Of a stretch of DNA of 64,000 nt, positions 1 through 9,177 are shown piece after piece. The position numbers and the translations under genes were made by a program. Location of the stretch: the NCBI GenBank assembly GCA_024233215.1, contig JACKPW010000001.1, positions 186,001 through 250,000 of the forward strand. The letters run 5' to 3'. The notes below the pieces were generated by a model. That model saw nothing but the letters and a program-made list of their open reading frames with translations. It was not told the DNA's origin and did not search any database. Numbering within the stretch: position 1 is the first letter of the stretch; each line of letters starts with the position of its first letter. This stretch comes from Verrucomicrobiales bacterium. GTDB lineage: Bacteria > Verrucomicrobiota > Verrucomicrobiia > Limisphaerales > J093.

Positions 1-2
1 CC

Positions 3-3000
3 TTTGCGCTGACCCGCGGGGTGCCGGCTCAAATCGTCGAGTCACCGGAGAATCAGCGGGTGATTCTGGGGACGCCGGCGACTCTTGCCATCGAAATCGC
101 CGGCACGCCACCGCTCGATGTGCAGTGGTTCAAGGACGGCGCGGTCGTGGCAGGTGCCACGGAGGCCGCGTTGACAATTTCATCGGTGACCCTGGAGGAT
201 GCCGGGGAGTATTATGCGACGGTGTCCAATCCTTGGGGGAGCGACACAAGCGCGACCGCCACCCTGGAGGTGCTGGTGCCGCCCGCGATTGTCGCTCTCG
301 AACTGAACCCAGAGGTGCTCTACGGATCCCCGCTTACCCTGACGGTGGAAGCCTCGGGAACGATGCCGCTCTCCTATGCCTGGTATCTTGGCCTGTCGGG
401 GGACACGAGCCAGTCGGTGGGCGACGACAGCCCCGCACTCCTGCTGGCCAGTGTCACCGCGCCGGTGCGGGCCTGGGTGCGGGTGAGCAACGAGGCGGGG
501 AGCATTGACAGCGCGACGATCAGCCCGGTGATCACGCGCCACCCGCAATTCATCACCTTTGACCCGCTGGCTGACGTGACGTTTGGTGTGCCGCCGGTCC
601 CCCTTCAGGTCGCCGCAAGCTCCGGCTTGCCGGTGCTCCTGACGGTGACAGGCCCTGCGGCGCTCGAGGACGATCATCTGGTCATCCTCGGAGCCGGTCC
701 GGTGTCGGTGCTGGCGGAACAGCCCGGCAATCCCGAGTACGCTCCAGCCCCGCCCGTGGAGCGGAACTTCCTCGTGGCCAAGGCACCGGCGACGATTGCG
801 CTCGCGGGCTTGGAACAGGTTTACGATGGCACGGAGCGGGTGGTCCTCGCGACGACCGAACCGGCCGGCCTGGCGGTTGAGTTGACGTATGACGGGTTGG
901 CGACGCCGCCGGTGAATGCCGGGGCGTATGCGATTGCCGCGACGATCGTGGAGGCGAACTACTCGGGCACCGCGGAAGGAACGCTGCAGGTGGCGAAGGC
1001 CGCGCAGCTGATCACGTTCGGGCCGCTGCCCGATCGGGTGTTTGGAGAAGGACCGGTTCCGGTGTCGGCCACGGCAGACAGCGGTCTGGCGGTGGTGTTG
1101 GAAGTCATGTCCGGTCCCGCGACACTGGTGGGTGGGGAGTTGACGTTGGACGGGGCGGGACCGGTGATGCTGCGTGCGAGTCAAGCCGGGGATGCCAATC
1201 ACGAGGCCGCGGAAGCGACGGCAGGTTTCACAATTGCGAAAGCGCCGGCGACGATTGCGCTGGCGGGATTGGAACAGGTGTATGACGGCACGGAACGGGT
1301 GGTCCTCGCGACGACCGAACCGGTCGGCCTGGCGGTTGAGTTGACGTATGACGGGTTGGCGACGCCGCCGGTGAATGCCGGGGCGTATGCGATTGCCGCG
1401 ACGATCGTGGAGGCGAACTACTCGGGCACCGCGGAAGGAACGCTGCAGGTGGCGATGGCCGCGCAGCTGATCACGTTCGGGCCGCTGCCCGATCGGGTGT
1501 TTGGAGAAGGACCGGTTCCGGTGTCGGCCGCGGCGGACAGCGGTCTGGCGGTGGTGTTGGCAGTCATGTCCGGTCCGGCGACGCTGGTGGGTGGGGAGTT
1601 GACGTTGGACGGGGCGGGACCGGTGATGCTGCGGGCGAGTCAGGCCGGGGATGCCAATCACGAGCCCGCGGAAGCGACGGCAGGTTTCACGATTGCGAAA
1701 GCGCCGGCGACGATTGCGCTCGCGGGCTTGGAACAGGTTTACGATGGCACGGAGCGGGTGGTCCTCGCGACGACCGATCCGGTCGGCCTGGCGGTTGAGT
1801 TGACGTATGACGGGTTGGCGACGCCGCCGGTGAACGCCGGGGCGTATGCGATTGCCGCGACGATCGTGGAGGCGAACTACTCGGGCACCGCGGAAGGAAC
1901 GCTGCAGGTGGCGAAGGCCGCGCAGTTGATCACGTTCGGGCCGCTGCCCGATCGGGTGTTTGGAGAAGGACCGGTTCCGGTGTCGGCCACGGCGGACAGT
2001 GGTCTGGCGGTGGTGTTGGCAGTCATGTCCGGTCCGGCGACGTTGGTGGGTGGGGAGTTGACGTTGGACGGGGCGGGGCCGGTGATGCTGCGGGCGAGTC
2101 AGGCCGGGGATGCCAATCACGAGCCCGCGGAAGCGACGGCAGGTTTCACGATTGCGAAAGCGCCGGCGACGATTGCGCTGGCGGGGTTGGAACAGGTTTA
2201 CGATGGCCTGCCAAAGCCGGTGACGGTGCAAACCACGCCGACGGGACTGGCTTGTTCGGTGACCTACAACGGAGCGTCGGATGCGCCGGTCGAAGCGGGA
2301 GTCTACGAGGTGGTTGCCACGGTGGTGGACGCGAATTACGAGGGGAGCGCCACGGGAACCCTGACGGTTCTCGCCATGCTCGAGGGCTTTGTCTACGTGG
2401 ACCTGGATGGCAACGGCGCGAAGGCGGCCACGGAGGTGGGGCTGCCGGGGGTCAGCATTCGGCTTTACGACGCGGAGGGTGAGAACCTCCTGGGCGAGGT
2501 GGAGACGGATGATTTCGGCGCGTATGCGTTTGCGGGCCTTGCGTTCGGAACCTACGTCGTCGAGGAGACCGACCCGGAAGGTTATGTCAGCACCACGCCC
2601 AACCGCCGCTCGACCATCGTGCAGGACATCAGTCGGCCACGGGTGGATTTCGGCGATCAGCAGGTGGGCACGCTTTCGGGGATGGTGTTTGCCGACACCA
2701 ACGGCAATGGCCTGGCGGATCCCGATGAAGCGGGGTTGCCGGGGGTTGAGATAGCGATCTCCGGCAGTGGACTCGAGCCGGTCACAACGCTGACCGACGA
2801 GTACGGCGCCTATTCCTTCAGCGGATTGCGGCTCTATTCATATGAGGTTCGGGAGACCGATCCGGCGGGTTACACCAGCACGACACCGAATGTGCGCACG
2901 GTCAATGTCCGGGCTTGGGGTGCCACGGCGAACTTCGGGGACCGCCTGGCGGGCATCATTAGCGGCACCGCCTTTGTGGACGTGAGTGGCGACGGTTCCA

Positions 3001-5237
3001 AGGACGGCGCCGAGGTGGGTCTGGGGGGCGTGATCATCCGCCTGGAGGGGGCGGCGGACAGTCTGGAAATGACCACCGGTGGTGACGGGCGGTTCGCTTT
3101 CGAACAACTGGCTCCCGGAAGCTACACCGTGTCGCGGGAGCTTCCGCCCGGCTACGCGGATACCACGCCAAGTGAACGGTTGATTACAATTGGCGAGAGC
3201 AGTGCCGGCACGGCGGACTTCGGATTACAGCCGCTCGGGCGAATCACCGGCGTGGTGTTCAACGACACCAATGCGAACGGTGTGCGCGATGCCGCGGAGG
3301 AAGGGTTGGCCGGGGTGGTGCTGTTCGTGGTGCCGCCGGACGACCAGACCCAGATGCTGCGAACCGGGGCTGATGGCAGCTTTGCCTTCGAACCGTCGCT
3401 GGTCGGCGTGCATGGCGTCTGGGAGGTTGACCCTGCCGGCTTCGTCAGCACGACGCCGAACGTACAGCAGGTCAATGTGCGGGGCGGTGCCCCGGCGGTG
3501 GCGAACTTCGGAGACCAGGGCGTGGGCCGGGTGGCCGGCGCCGTGTTCAGCGACACCAATGGCAACGGGTTGCAGGACAAGGGAGAGGCCGGCATCGGGG
3601 GCGTGGTGGTCCGTTTGATGGGGGGTCTTGAAACGCTCACGGCCCTGACGTCCGGGGACGGTGCCTATACCTTTGTGCAAGTGCTTGCCGGAACCTATCA
3701 GGTGCTGGAATACGATCCGCCGGGATTCACCAGCACCACGCCGAATCAGCGCCAGATTGTCCTTACGCCGGGGAACTCGGCCAACGCCAGCTTCGGGGAT
3801 CAACCTGTCGGCACCATTTCCGGACGTGTGTTCGATGACGCCAACGGCAACGGTCTGCCGGACGCTTCCGAGGTGGGTCTCGCCGGTGTGGCGGTCTCGT
3901 TGCACGGCGGTTCGGGTACCGTCAGCACCGTGACCACCGGCGACGGCAGCTACACCTTCTCCGGGGTCACCACGGGCCTTTACACGGTGACCGAGACCGA
4001 TCCTCCGGGCTATGCCAGCACGACGCTGAATGAACGCACTGTCAACCTGCCCGCCGGGGGCGCGGCCTCGGTGAACTTCGGCGACCAGCCCATGCAGACG
4101 ATTGTGGGAAGCGTCTTCGAGGATCAGAACGGCAACGGCGTCCAGGATGGCGCGGAACCCGGCATTGCGGATGTCGAGGTGGCGCTCGTGGATTCGAACA
4201 CCGATTTGGTGCTGGAAACCACGGTGACCTCGGCTGCCGGCGTGTTCCGATTCGAGGATCTGATACCCGGCGATTACACCGTTCGCCAGGTGGTGCCCGA
4301 GGGCTACACGCTGGCCTACGTCGCTGGGGGTGGCACCGGAATTGGCCTTGCTGGCGCGGGAAGCGGGGCTGTGGCGGAGCAGTTCCTGACGCTCGACGAA
4401 GGCGGGGTGGGCAGCGCGACGTTCCCGACGCTGGTCATCGGCTCGATCACCGGCACGGTGTTCGAGGACGGCAACGGCGATGGTCAGTTCAGCACGGGAG
4501 AGCAGGGACTTGCCGGCGTGCTGGTGGAACTGCGCCTCGCCGGGAATCCCGAGGTGGCGCTCTCCACGTTCACCACAGCGGGGGGCACGTTTGTCTTCCC
4601 GAACCTGGGCGCCGCGGACTACGAGGTCAGCCAGCAGACGCTGTCGGGCTACTACTCGCCGCAAACCACCCGGTCGATCACCATCACCGGCAGCAGTGCG
4701 GCCACGGTGAGCTTCGCGAATTACCGCGAGGGTTCGATTGGTGGCAAGGTGTTCCACGATGAGAACGCCGATGGCCGGCAGGATCCGGGTGAACCGGGGC
4801 TGTCGCTGGTCACGTTGAGCCTGTCGAACGCCTCGGGAACCATCCGCGTGTTCAGGACATCGGGCGACGGATCGTACGTTTTCAGCGGGCTGACACCGGG
4901 GGAGTACACCGTCCGTGAGAGCGATCCCGCGCTGTTCACCAGCACCACGCCGAATCAGAGAAGCATCACGCTGGCGCCCGGTGCGGCCGGCAGTGTGAGC
5001 TTCGGCGATGTGGCGTTGCCGCCGGTTGAACCCGTCCTGGAACTGACGCAGGCCACTCCGGGGGCGTGGAACATCCGGCTCCTGGGTGAAGCCGGCCGTA
5101 CCTATGTGGTGGAATGGAGCCGCGATCTGCGTCACTGGAACCGGCTCATGAGTCGCAAGAGTACCACCGGCGAGATCAACTACACCGACGTCGCCGCCGA
5201 TCAGGGACCGAGGTTCTACCGGGCAAGGGTGGAGTAG
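3..5237 (+). CDS. Giant secreted surface protein: Ig-like, MBG repeats, nine SdrD B-like domains (5' end outside window)
   Basis: The reading frame is open to the window edge, so the gene probably starts upstream; a GTG at 21 is only a possible internal start. The visible ~1740 residues contain an Ig-like domain (about 1-85, with the typical DAGEYYATVSN segment), a second Ig-like domain (about 88-170), MBG-type bacterial Ig modules including three almost identical 153-residue repeats (about 254-712) and a diverged partial copy, then nine SdrD B-like/Cna-B modules (about 785-1670) each opening with a variant of VFxDxNGNGxxDxxExGLxGV, an Asp/Asn-rich calcium-binding-like motif. The last ~65 residues form a beta-rich tail ending in RFYRARVE, of a type seen at the C-terminus of other secreted verrucomicrobial proteins. 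No LPXTG motif is present. Role inferred: adhesion or extracellular scaffold. Function cannot be narrowed further. Confidence 0.85.
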   Translation, partial: FALTRGVPAQIVESPENQRVILGTPATLAIEIAGTPPLDVQWFKDGAVVAGATEAALTISSVTLEDAGEYYATVSNPWGSDTSATATLEVLVPPAIVALELNPEVLYGSPLTLTVEASGTMPLSYAWYLGLSGDTSQSVGDDSPALLLASVTAPVRAWVRVSNEAGSIDSATISPVITRHPQFITFDPLADVTFGVPPVPLQVAASSGLPVLLTVTGPAALEDDHLVILGAGPVSVLAEQPGNPEYAPAPPVERNFLVAKAPATIALAGLEQVYDGTERVVLATTEPAGLAVELTYDGLATPPVNAGAYAIAATIVEANYSGTAEGTLQVAKAAQLITFGPLPDRVFGEGPVPVSATADSGLAVVLEVMSGPATLVGGELTLDGAGPVMLRASQAGDANHEAAEATAGFTIAKAPATIALAGLEQVYDGTERVVLATTEPVGLAVELTYDGLATPPVNAGAYAIAATIVEANYSGTAEGTLQVAMAAQLITFGPLPDRVFGEGPVPVSAAADSGLAVVLAVMSGPATLVGGELTLDGAGPVMLRASQAGDANHEPAEATAGFTIAKAPATIALAGLEQVYDGTERVVLATTDPVGLAVELTYDGLATPPVNAGAYAIAATIVEANYSGTAEGTLQVAKAAQLITFGPLPDRVFGEGPVPVSATADSGLAVVLAVMSGPATLVGGELTLDGAGPVMLRASQAGDANHEPAEATAGFTIAKAPATIALAGLEQVYDGLPKPVTVQTTPTGLACSVTYNGASDAPVEAGVYEVVATVVDANYEGSATGTLTVLAMLEGFVYVDLDGNGAKAATEVGLPGVSIRLYDAEGENLLGEVETDDFGAYAFAGLAFGTYVVEETDPEGYVSTTPNRRSTIVQDISRPRVDFGDQQVGTLSGMVFADTNGNGLADPDEAGLPGVEIAISGSGLEPVTTLTDEYGAYSFSGLRLYSYEVRETDPAGYTSTTPNVRTVNVRAWGATANFGDRLAGIISGTAFVDVSGDGSKDGAEVGLGGVIIRLEGAADSLEMTTGGDGRFAFEQLAPGSYTVSRELPPGYADTTPSERLITIGESSAGTADFGLQPLGRITGVVFNDTNANGVRDAAEEGLAGVVLFVVPPDDQTQMLRTGADGSFAFEPSLVGVHGVWEVDPAGFVSTTPNVQQVNVRGGAPAVANFGDQGVGRVAGAVFSDTNGNGLQDKGEAGIGGVVVRLMGGLETLTALTSGDGAYTFVQVLAGTYQVLEYDPPGFTSTTPNQRQIVLTPGNSANASFGDQPVGTISGRVFDDANGNGLPDASEVGLAGVAVSLHGGSGTVSTVTTGDGSYTFSGVTTGLYTVTETDPPGYASTTLNERTVNLPAGGAASVNFGDQPMQTIVGSVFEDQNGNGVQDGAEPGIADVEVALVDSNTDLVLETTVTSAAGVFRFEDLIPGDYTVRQVVPEGYTLAYVAGGGTGIGLAGAGSGAVAEQFLTLDEGGVGSATFPTLVIGSITGTVFEDGNGDGQFSTGEQGLAGVLVELRLAGNPEVALSTFTTAGGTFVFPNLGAADYEVSQQTLSGYYSPQTTRSITITGSSAATVSFANYREGSIGGKVFHDENADGRQDPGEPGLSLVTLSLSNASGTIRVFRTSGDGSYVFSGLTPGEYTVRESDPALFTSTTPNQRSITLAPGAAGSVSFGDVALPPVEPVLELTQATPGAWNIRLLGEAGRTYVVEWSRDLRHWNRLMSRKSTTGEINYTDVAADQGPRFYRARVE
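780..2156 (+). repeat. Three near-identical 459-bp tandem repeats inside the surface protein gene
   Basis: Units begin at 780, 1239 and 1698, each with a variant of aaagcgccggcgacgattgc, and the period is exactly 459 bp (153 codons). A fourth unit starts at 2157 but diverges after about 60 bp. Differences between units are scattered synonymous or conservative changes, so homogenisation by recombination or recent duplication is likely. The period is a multiple of three, so copy-number change would stay in frame. Confidence 0.95.
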
Positions 5238-5314
5238 GCGGAACCGCGTAGCCCGGGAGGGTCGGGGGTCCCGTTGCCTGGCGGCGAATTGACGCTGGGG
5301 TTTGCGCGGACTGC

Positions 5315-5330
5315 GCGGACTGACGTCCGC
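5315..5330. repeat. Short hairpin in the spacer after the surface protein gene
   Basis: gcggac-tgac-gtccgc forms a 6-bp stem with a 4-nt loop, embedded in a locally repeated gcgcggactg sequence (5305-5320). It lies between the end of the plus-strand surface protein gene and the 3' end of a minus-strand gene. There is no T-tract, so a terminator role is uncertain; this type of hairpin recurs in verrucomicrobial spacers. Confidence 0.4.
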
Positions 5331-5343
5331 GGCTACGCAGGGG

Positions 5344-5616
5344 CTACACGTCGGCGTCGGGATAGTGCCGTTGGATCAACTGCCGGACGCGCTTCGGCTC
5401 GTCAGGGGGCATCAACCGCCTCGGGACGCGACGTTCCACCCCATCCAGGAGTTCCTGCCAATCCTCGAGGGAGGGTTCCGGGACGGTCCGCCATTCCTCG
5501 AACCGGCCCACCCGCTCGTGGAAGTTCCAGACCGGCCCGATCTTCTTGGCGTAGACCTCCCGTCGTTCTCCTTCGGGAGTCCGGGTCTTCCAGGAAATGA
5601 CGCCCCGACCAGACAT
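5344..5616 (-). CDS. Conserved hypothetical protein, 90 aa
   Basis: A small soluble protein beginning MSGRGVISWKTRTPEG, rich in Glu, Arg and Trp, with no signal peptide or membrane segment. An in-frame ATG 36 bases upstream (5652) would add 12 residues, but these overlap the intergenic repeat at 5637, so the downstream start is preferred. It lies downstream of ispF on the same strand, separated by that repeat. I do not recognise the family. Codon use looks like its neighbours, so it is probably a real gene. Confidence 0.6.
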   Translation of the reverse strand: MSGRGVISWKTRTPEGERREVYAKKIGPVWNFHERVGRFEEWRTVPEPSLEDWQELLDGVERRVPRRLMPPDEPKRVRQLIQRHYPDADV

Positions 5617-5636
5617 GCTTGGCTCAAACGGAGTCC

Positions 5637-5779
5637 AACCGCAGATGGACACGGATGAACACAGATATGGAGGTCCGGGTGGGGATCGGGAGATGCTCTT
5701 CCTGGCGGGGTTCGCCGAGCTCCACCGCTTTACCCGTGGTCTCTGCCTTATCTGCGTGCATCTGCGTTTATCCGCGGTT
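5637..5779. repeat. Dispersed CGCAGAT-type inverted repeat
   Basis: The left arm (5637-5667) is aaccgcagatggacacggat followed by gaacacagata; the right arm (5742-5779) is the imperfect reverse complement, tctgcnttatctgcgtgcat then ctgcgtttatccgcggtt. The arms flank about 75 bp. The internal degenerate (g/c)cagatg(n)acac unit is repeated within each arm. Sequences of this form are common spacer repeats in verrucomicrobial and planctomycete genomes (from memory). It separates ispF from the 90-aa gene. Confidence 0.65.
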
Positions 5780-5787
5780 GACTCTCT

Positions 5788-6267
5788 TCACAGCGGCAGA
5801 TCCACGCTGGCGACCGCCATCGCGGCGATGCCTTCCCCGCGGCCGATGAACCCCAGCAATTCGTTCGTGGTCGCCTTGACGGCAACGCGGTTCGGATGGA
5901 CCTCAAGCGCCTCGGAGAGCACCTGCTTCATCCGCTTCACATGGGGTCCGAGCTTCGGTGCCTCGGCAATGACGGTGGAGTCCACGTTGATGATGCGACC
6001 GCCACGGAGCTGGATCATCCGGACTGCCTCATGGAGGAACACGCTGCTGGGCTTGTCCTTCCAGCGGGGATCGGTGTTCGGGAAGAACTGACCGATGTCG
6101 CCCTCGCCCATGGCCCCGAACAGGGCGTCGCAGATGGCGTGAATCAACACGTCGGCATCGGAGTGCCCGTCCAGGCCGCGCTCGTACGGTATTGGCACGC
6201 CACCCAAAACGAGCTTTCGGCCCTCCACGAGCCGGTGCACGTCATATCCAATGCCCATATGGATCAT
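5788..6267 (-). CDS. ispF: 2-C-methyl-D-erythritol 2,4-cyclodiphosphate synthase
   Basis: This enzyme converts CDP-methylerythritol 2-phosphate to the cyclic diphosphate in the MEP isoprenoid pathway, in the cytosol. The 159 residues match the usual family length. The metal ligands are visible as Asp9 and His11 in GYDVHR and His43 in ADVLIHA, and the C-terminal conserved segment KATTNELLGFIGRGEGI is intact. The start could also be the ATG at codon 4 (6258), because homologues often begin MGIGYDVH. It is encoded alone on the minus strand, 52 bp downstream of typA. Confidence 0.95.
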   Translation of the reverse strand: MIHMGIGYDVHRLVEGRKLVLGGVPIPYERGLDGHSDADVLIHAICDALFGAMGEGDIGQFFPNTDPRWKDKPSSVFLHEAVRMIQLRGGRIINVDSTVIAEAPKLGPHVKRMKQVLSEALEVHPNRVAVKATTNELLGFIGRGEGIAAMAVASVDLPL

Positions 6268-6319
6268 GGCTGAAGTCTAGGCCGGGCCGGCCCGTCAGGC
6301 AATCCCCGGAAGTGAGGCT

Positions 6320-8158
6320 TCAACTGGCCGCCATCGCCCGTTGGGCCCGATTCTTCTCGATCCGTTTGCGTTCGTTCTCGTCCAGGACCTTCTTCCGCAA
6401 CCGCAGGTTCTTGGGCGTGGCTTCGACGTATTCATCCGACCCGATGTACTCCAGTGCCCGTTCCAGGGTGAGACGCAGCGGCGGTTCGAGCAAGATGCCC
6501 ACGCCTTCGCCCTTGCTGCGCATGTTGGTGAGGTGCTTGGTCTTGGTGGGGTTGACCGGCAGATCATTGTCCCGGGCGTTCTCGCCGACAATCATGCCGC
6601 GATAGACTTTTTCACCCGGTTCGAGCATGAGGCGGCCCCGTTCCTGGATTTGGTTCAAGGCATACGAACTCGCGATCCCGTCCTCCATGCTGACGAGGGA
6701 CCCGTTCTTGCGGGCTGGAATCTCACCGCGATCCGGGCCGTATTCGTGGAACAAGTGGCTCATGACACCCATCCCGCGGGTGAGGTTGACCAGGTCCGTC
6801 TCGAACCCGATCAGCCCGCGCATGGGAATCAGTGCCTCGATGGTGACCTCGTTCCCATGGTGGTCCATGTGGGTGATTTCCCCCTTGCGCCAGGCAAGGT
6901 TCTCCATGACCCCGCCCATGTGTTCCTGAGGCGTTTCGAGAAAGAGCCGCTCGATCGGTTCCTGGAGGCGTCCCTCGCCATCCTTGCGCCAGAGCACTTC
7001 CGGCCGGGAGACCAGCACCTCATACCCCTCCCGCCGCATCTGCTCGACCAGGATGGCAATCTGCATCTCGCCCCGGGCACTGACTGCAAAGACCTTGGGG
7101 TCGTCGGTCTGGGCGACTTTCAACGCCACGTTCGTGCGGGTTTCCTTGACCAGGCGCTCAAGGATGTGGCGGGCGGTGACGAGTTTGCCATCCTGCCCCG
7201 CGAGCGGACCGTCGTTGACCGCGAACTCCATCTGGATCGTCGGCGGATCCACCGGGATGTAGGGCAGGGCGGGGCGTTCCTCGCTGTCGGCGACCGTCTC
7301 ACCGATGTAGACGTCGTCGAAGCCGGTCAACCCGACGATGTCGCCCGCATGCGCCTCCTCGATGTTCACCCGCTTCAGTCCCTCGAAGTGGAAGATGGCG
7401 GTGATCTTGCCCCTGGAGACCTGGCCGTCCCCGTGGTGGCAGATGGCGGACTCCCCCACATGAACCACGCCGCTCTGGATCTTGCCCAACGCGATCCGCC
7501 CGAGGTAGTCGCTGTAGTCCAGGTTGGCGACCAGCAGTTGAAAGCCCTCGCCGGCATGGGCCCGCGGGGGCGGGATGTGCTGCACGATCATGTCGTAGAG
7601 CGGTTCCATCGTGCCCGTCACATGCTCCAACTCCGTCTTCGCGTAACCGTCCTTCGCGCTGGTGTAGACGAACGGGAAGTCCAGTTGTTCGTCGGTGGCA
7701 TGCAGTGACACGAACAACTCGAACACCTCGTCCAAGACCTTCTTCGGATTGGCGTTTTCGCGGTCGATCTTGTTGATCACCACAATGGGTTTGGCCCCGG
7801 ATTCGAGGGCCTTGCGCAGCACGAAACGGGTCTGGGCCTGCGGACCCTCGGCGGCGTCCACCACCAGCAGCACCCCGTCGATCATGTTCATGATCCGTTC
7901 CACCTCGCCGCCAAAATCGGCGTGGCCCGGTGTGTCGACGATGTTGATGTGGAAGTTCTTGTATTTGAACGCGGCGTTCTTGGCCTTGATCGTGATGCCC
8001 TTCTCACGCTCGAGGTCCATGGAGTCCATGAGGCGCTCGCCGGATTGTTCGGCCTGGTTGGCGCGGAACGTGCCGGACTGTTTCAGGAGACAGTCCACGA
8101 GCGTGGTCTTGCCATGGTCCACGTGCGCGATGATGGCAATATTGCGGATGTGTTGCAT
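6320..8158 (-). CDS. typA: Ribosome-binding GTPase TypA/BipA
   Basis: A 612-residue translational GTPase acting on the 70S ribosome in subunit assembly and stress adaptation. The frame is open further upstream, but the family-standard start is the ATG at 8158 giving MQHIRNIAIIAHVDHGKTT. G-motifs are all present: AHVDHGKTT (11-19), DTPGHADFGGEVER and NKID. The C-terminal half carries the TypA-specific region (GLIGFETDLVNLTRGMG), which separates it from LepA and EF-G. Length and order of domains are normal. It is probably cotranscribed with ispF downstream. Confidence 0.96.
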   Translation of the reverse strand: MQHIRNIAIIAHVDHGKTTLVDCLLKQSGTFRANQAEQSGERLMDSMDLEREKGITIKAKNAAFKYKNFHINIVDTPGHADFGGEVERIMNMIDGVLLVVDAAEGPQAQTRFVLRKALESGAKPIVVINKIDRENANPKKVLDEVFELFVSLHATDEQLDFPFVYTSAKDGYAKTELEHVTGTMEPLYDMIVQHIPPPRAHAGEGFQLLVANLDYSDYLGRIALGKIQSGVVHVGESAICHHGDGQVSRGKITAIFHFEGLKRVNIEEAHAGDIVGLTGFDDVYIGETVADSEERPALPYIPVDPPTIQMEFAVNDGPLAGQDGKLVTARHILERLVKETRTNVALKVAQTDDPKVFAVSARGEMQIAILVEQMRREGYEVLVSRPEVLWRKDGEGRLQEPIERLFLETPQEHMGGVMENLAWRKGEITHMDHHGNEVTIEALIPMRGLIGFETDLVNLTRGMGVMSHLFHEYGPDRGEIPARKNGSLVSMEDGIASSYALNQIQERGRLMLEPGEKVYRGMIVGENARDNDLPVNPTKTKHLTNMRSKGEGVGILLEPPLRLTLERALEYIGSDEYVEATPKNLRLRKKVLDENERKRIEKNRAQRAMAAS

Positions 8159-8198
8159 CGGTGTCGCTGTGCTGACAGGCGGGAATCTGCCTGCCCGA

Positions 8199-8214
8199 CG
8201 GGTCTGCAGACCCG
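8199..8214. repeat. Perfect 16-bp palindrome upstream of typA
   Basis: cgggtctgcagacccg is a perfect palindrome 41 bp upstream of the typA start, inside a spacer (8159-8301) that also holds tandem cctgcc/cagggc patches. It could be a hairpin, an operator or part of a spacer repeat. No promoter hexamers stand out around it. Confidence 0.45.
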
Positions 8215-8301
8215 CAGGGCGGCGTAGTCTGCATGAAAACCCGGGGCGCGCAAGGGGAGGTTTTGCGCGGCGCCGAACGCACGCCCGTGCGGGAGGACGG
8301 T

Positions 8302-8934
8302 TCAGCTTTGCGGGACGGCCTGGAATGCCAGAACGGCGGCAGTCAGCACCGCCAGCCACACGAACAACCAGGCGGCGAGGCTGAACCGCCGGGCTGCGAA
8401 CGCAAAGAGCTTCTCCCGCCCCACGCGCGCGTATTGCCAGGCCACCGCCGTCCAACACCATCCGGCGGTGCAGATCATGGCCAGAGAGGCATACGCGGCC
8501 GTCCATCCACGGACGGTCTCGCCCCCTGAATGGCGGGCCGCTCTCGGCACGGGCAGGGACTGCGTGAACAACCCGCGCATTCCCCAGCCGACCAGCAGTA
8601 CCCCCGCCACAGCGAAAAGGACTTGCAGGGGGAAAGGCATGGGGCGGGGCAGGTAGGGTTGATTCTCGGGAATCCAGGTGATCCGGCGGTTCAGGGAGTA
8701 GACCGAGCACCGGCCCTGCACTGCGTTGCCATTGGCATCCGTCGCGACCACGCGAAAGGCGGCTGACCTCGGTCCCCATTTCCACCACGCGCACGGCACC
8801 CACCTCACCCGCACTGGCCGGAGCCCCTGTGCCCGCAGTTCCTGTTTGACCTTCTCTCGCATGAAGAGCACGGACAGCCCGACGAAGGCGAAGACCACCG
8901 TGGCGATGAAGCAGGCCGACCTGAGCAGGAGCAT
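8302..8934 (-). CDS. Predicted inner-membrane protein, four TM segments
   Basis: The chosen start (MLLLRSACF) places the first hydrophobic segment at the N-terminus; an alternative ATG at 8982 would add 16 residues. The 210 residues contain four membrane spans: about 2-25, 95-118, 145-168 and 185-208. Between spans 1 and 2 lies a ~70-residue Trp- and Arg-rich segment probably outside the membrane; it resembles small DUF3592-like beta modules in size, but this is a guess. It sits head-to-tail upstream of typA and divergent from the DUF4838 gene. Function unknown. Confidence 0.6.
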   Translation of the reverse strand: MLLLRSACFIATVVFAFVGLSVLFMREKVKQELRAQGLRPVRVRWVPCAWWKWGPRSAAFRVVATDANGNAVQGRCSVYSLNRRITWIPENQPYLPRPMPFPLQVLFAVAGVLLVGWGMRGLFTQSLPVPRAARHSGGETVRGWTAAYASLAMICTAGWCWTAVAWQYARVGREKLFAFAARRFSLAAWLFVWLAVLTAAVLAFQAVPQS

Positions 8935-9177
8935 GTGCGGGTTGCCAGACACGTTTGCGTGGGGCCGAGTTCGGGATGACATCCTATGCCCGCGGTTGCC
9001 CCAGGACAAGCTGCACACATTCGCCAACCCGGGGGAGGGGGGCTGATCGGCTTCCGTCGGCCTCACACGGTTCCCATCACGCGCGATGCGGCGGTGCGGT
9101 CCTTGCCGCAGCGCAGGCTGGACCCGACGTGCTCTTTCGCTCAATACTCCCTGTCACAAAAACACCCTGGTGCAATC

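Noticed and set aside
780..2156. Tandem repeats considered as a CRISPR array
   Set aside because: Units are 459 bp, contiguous, coding and without spacers.
180..2231. A 683-codon open frame on the minus strand inside the surface protein gene
   Set aside because: Its product is an Arg/His-rich mirror of the MBG repeats. High GC and the biased third positions of the real gene keep the opposite strand open.
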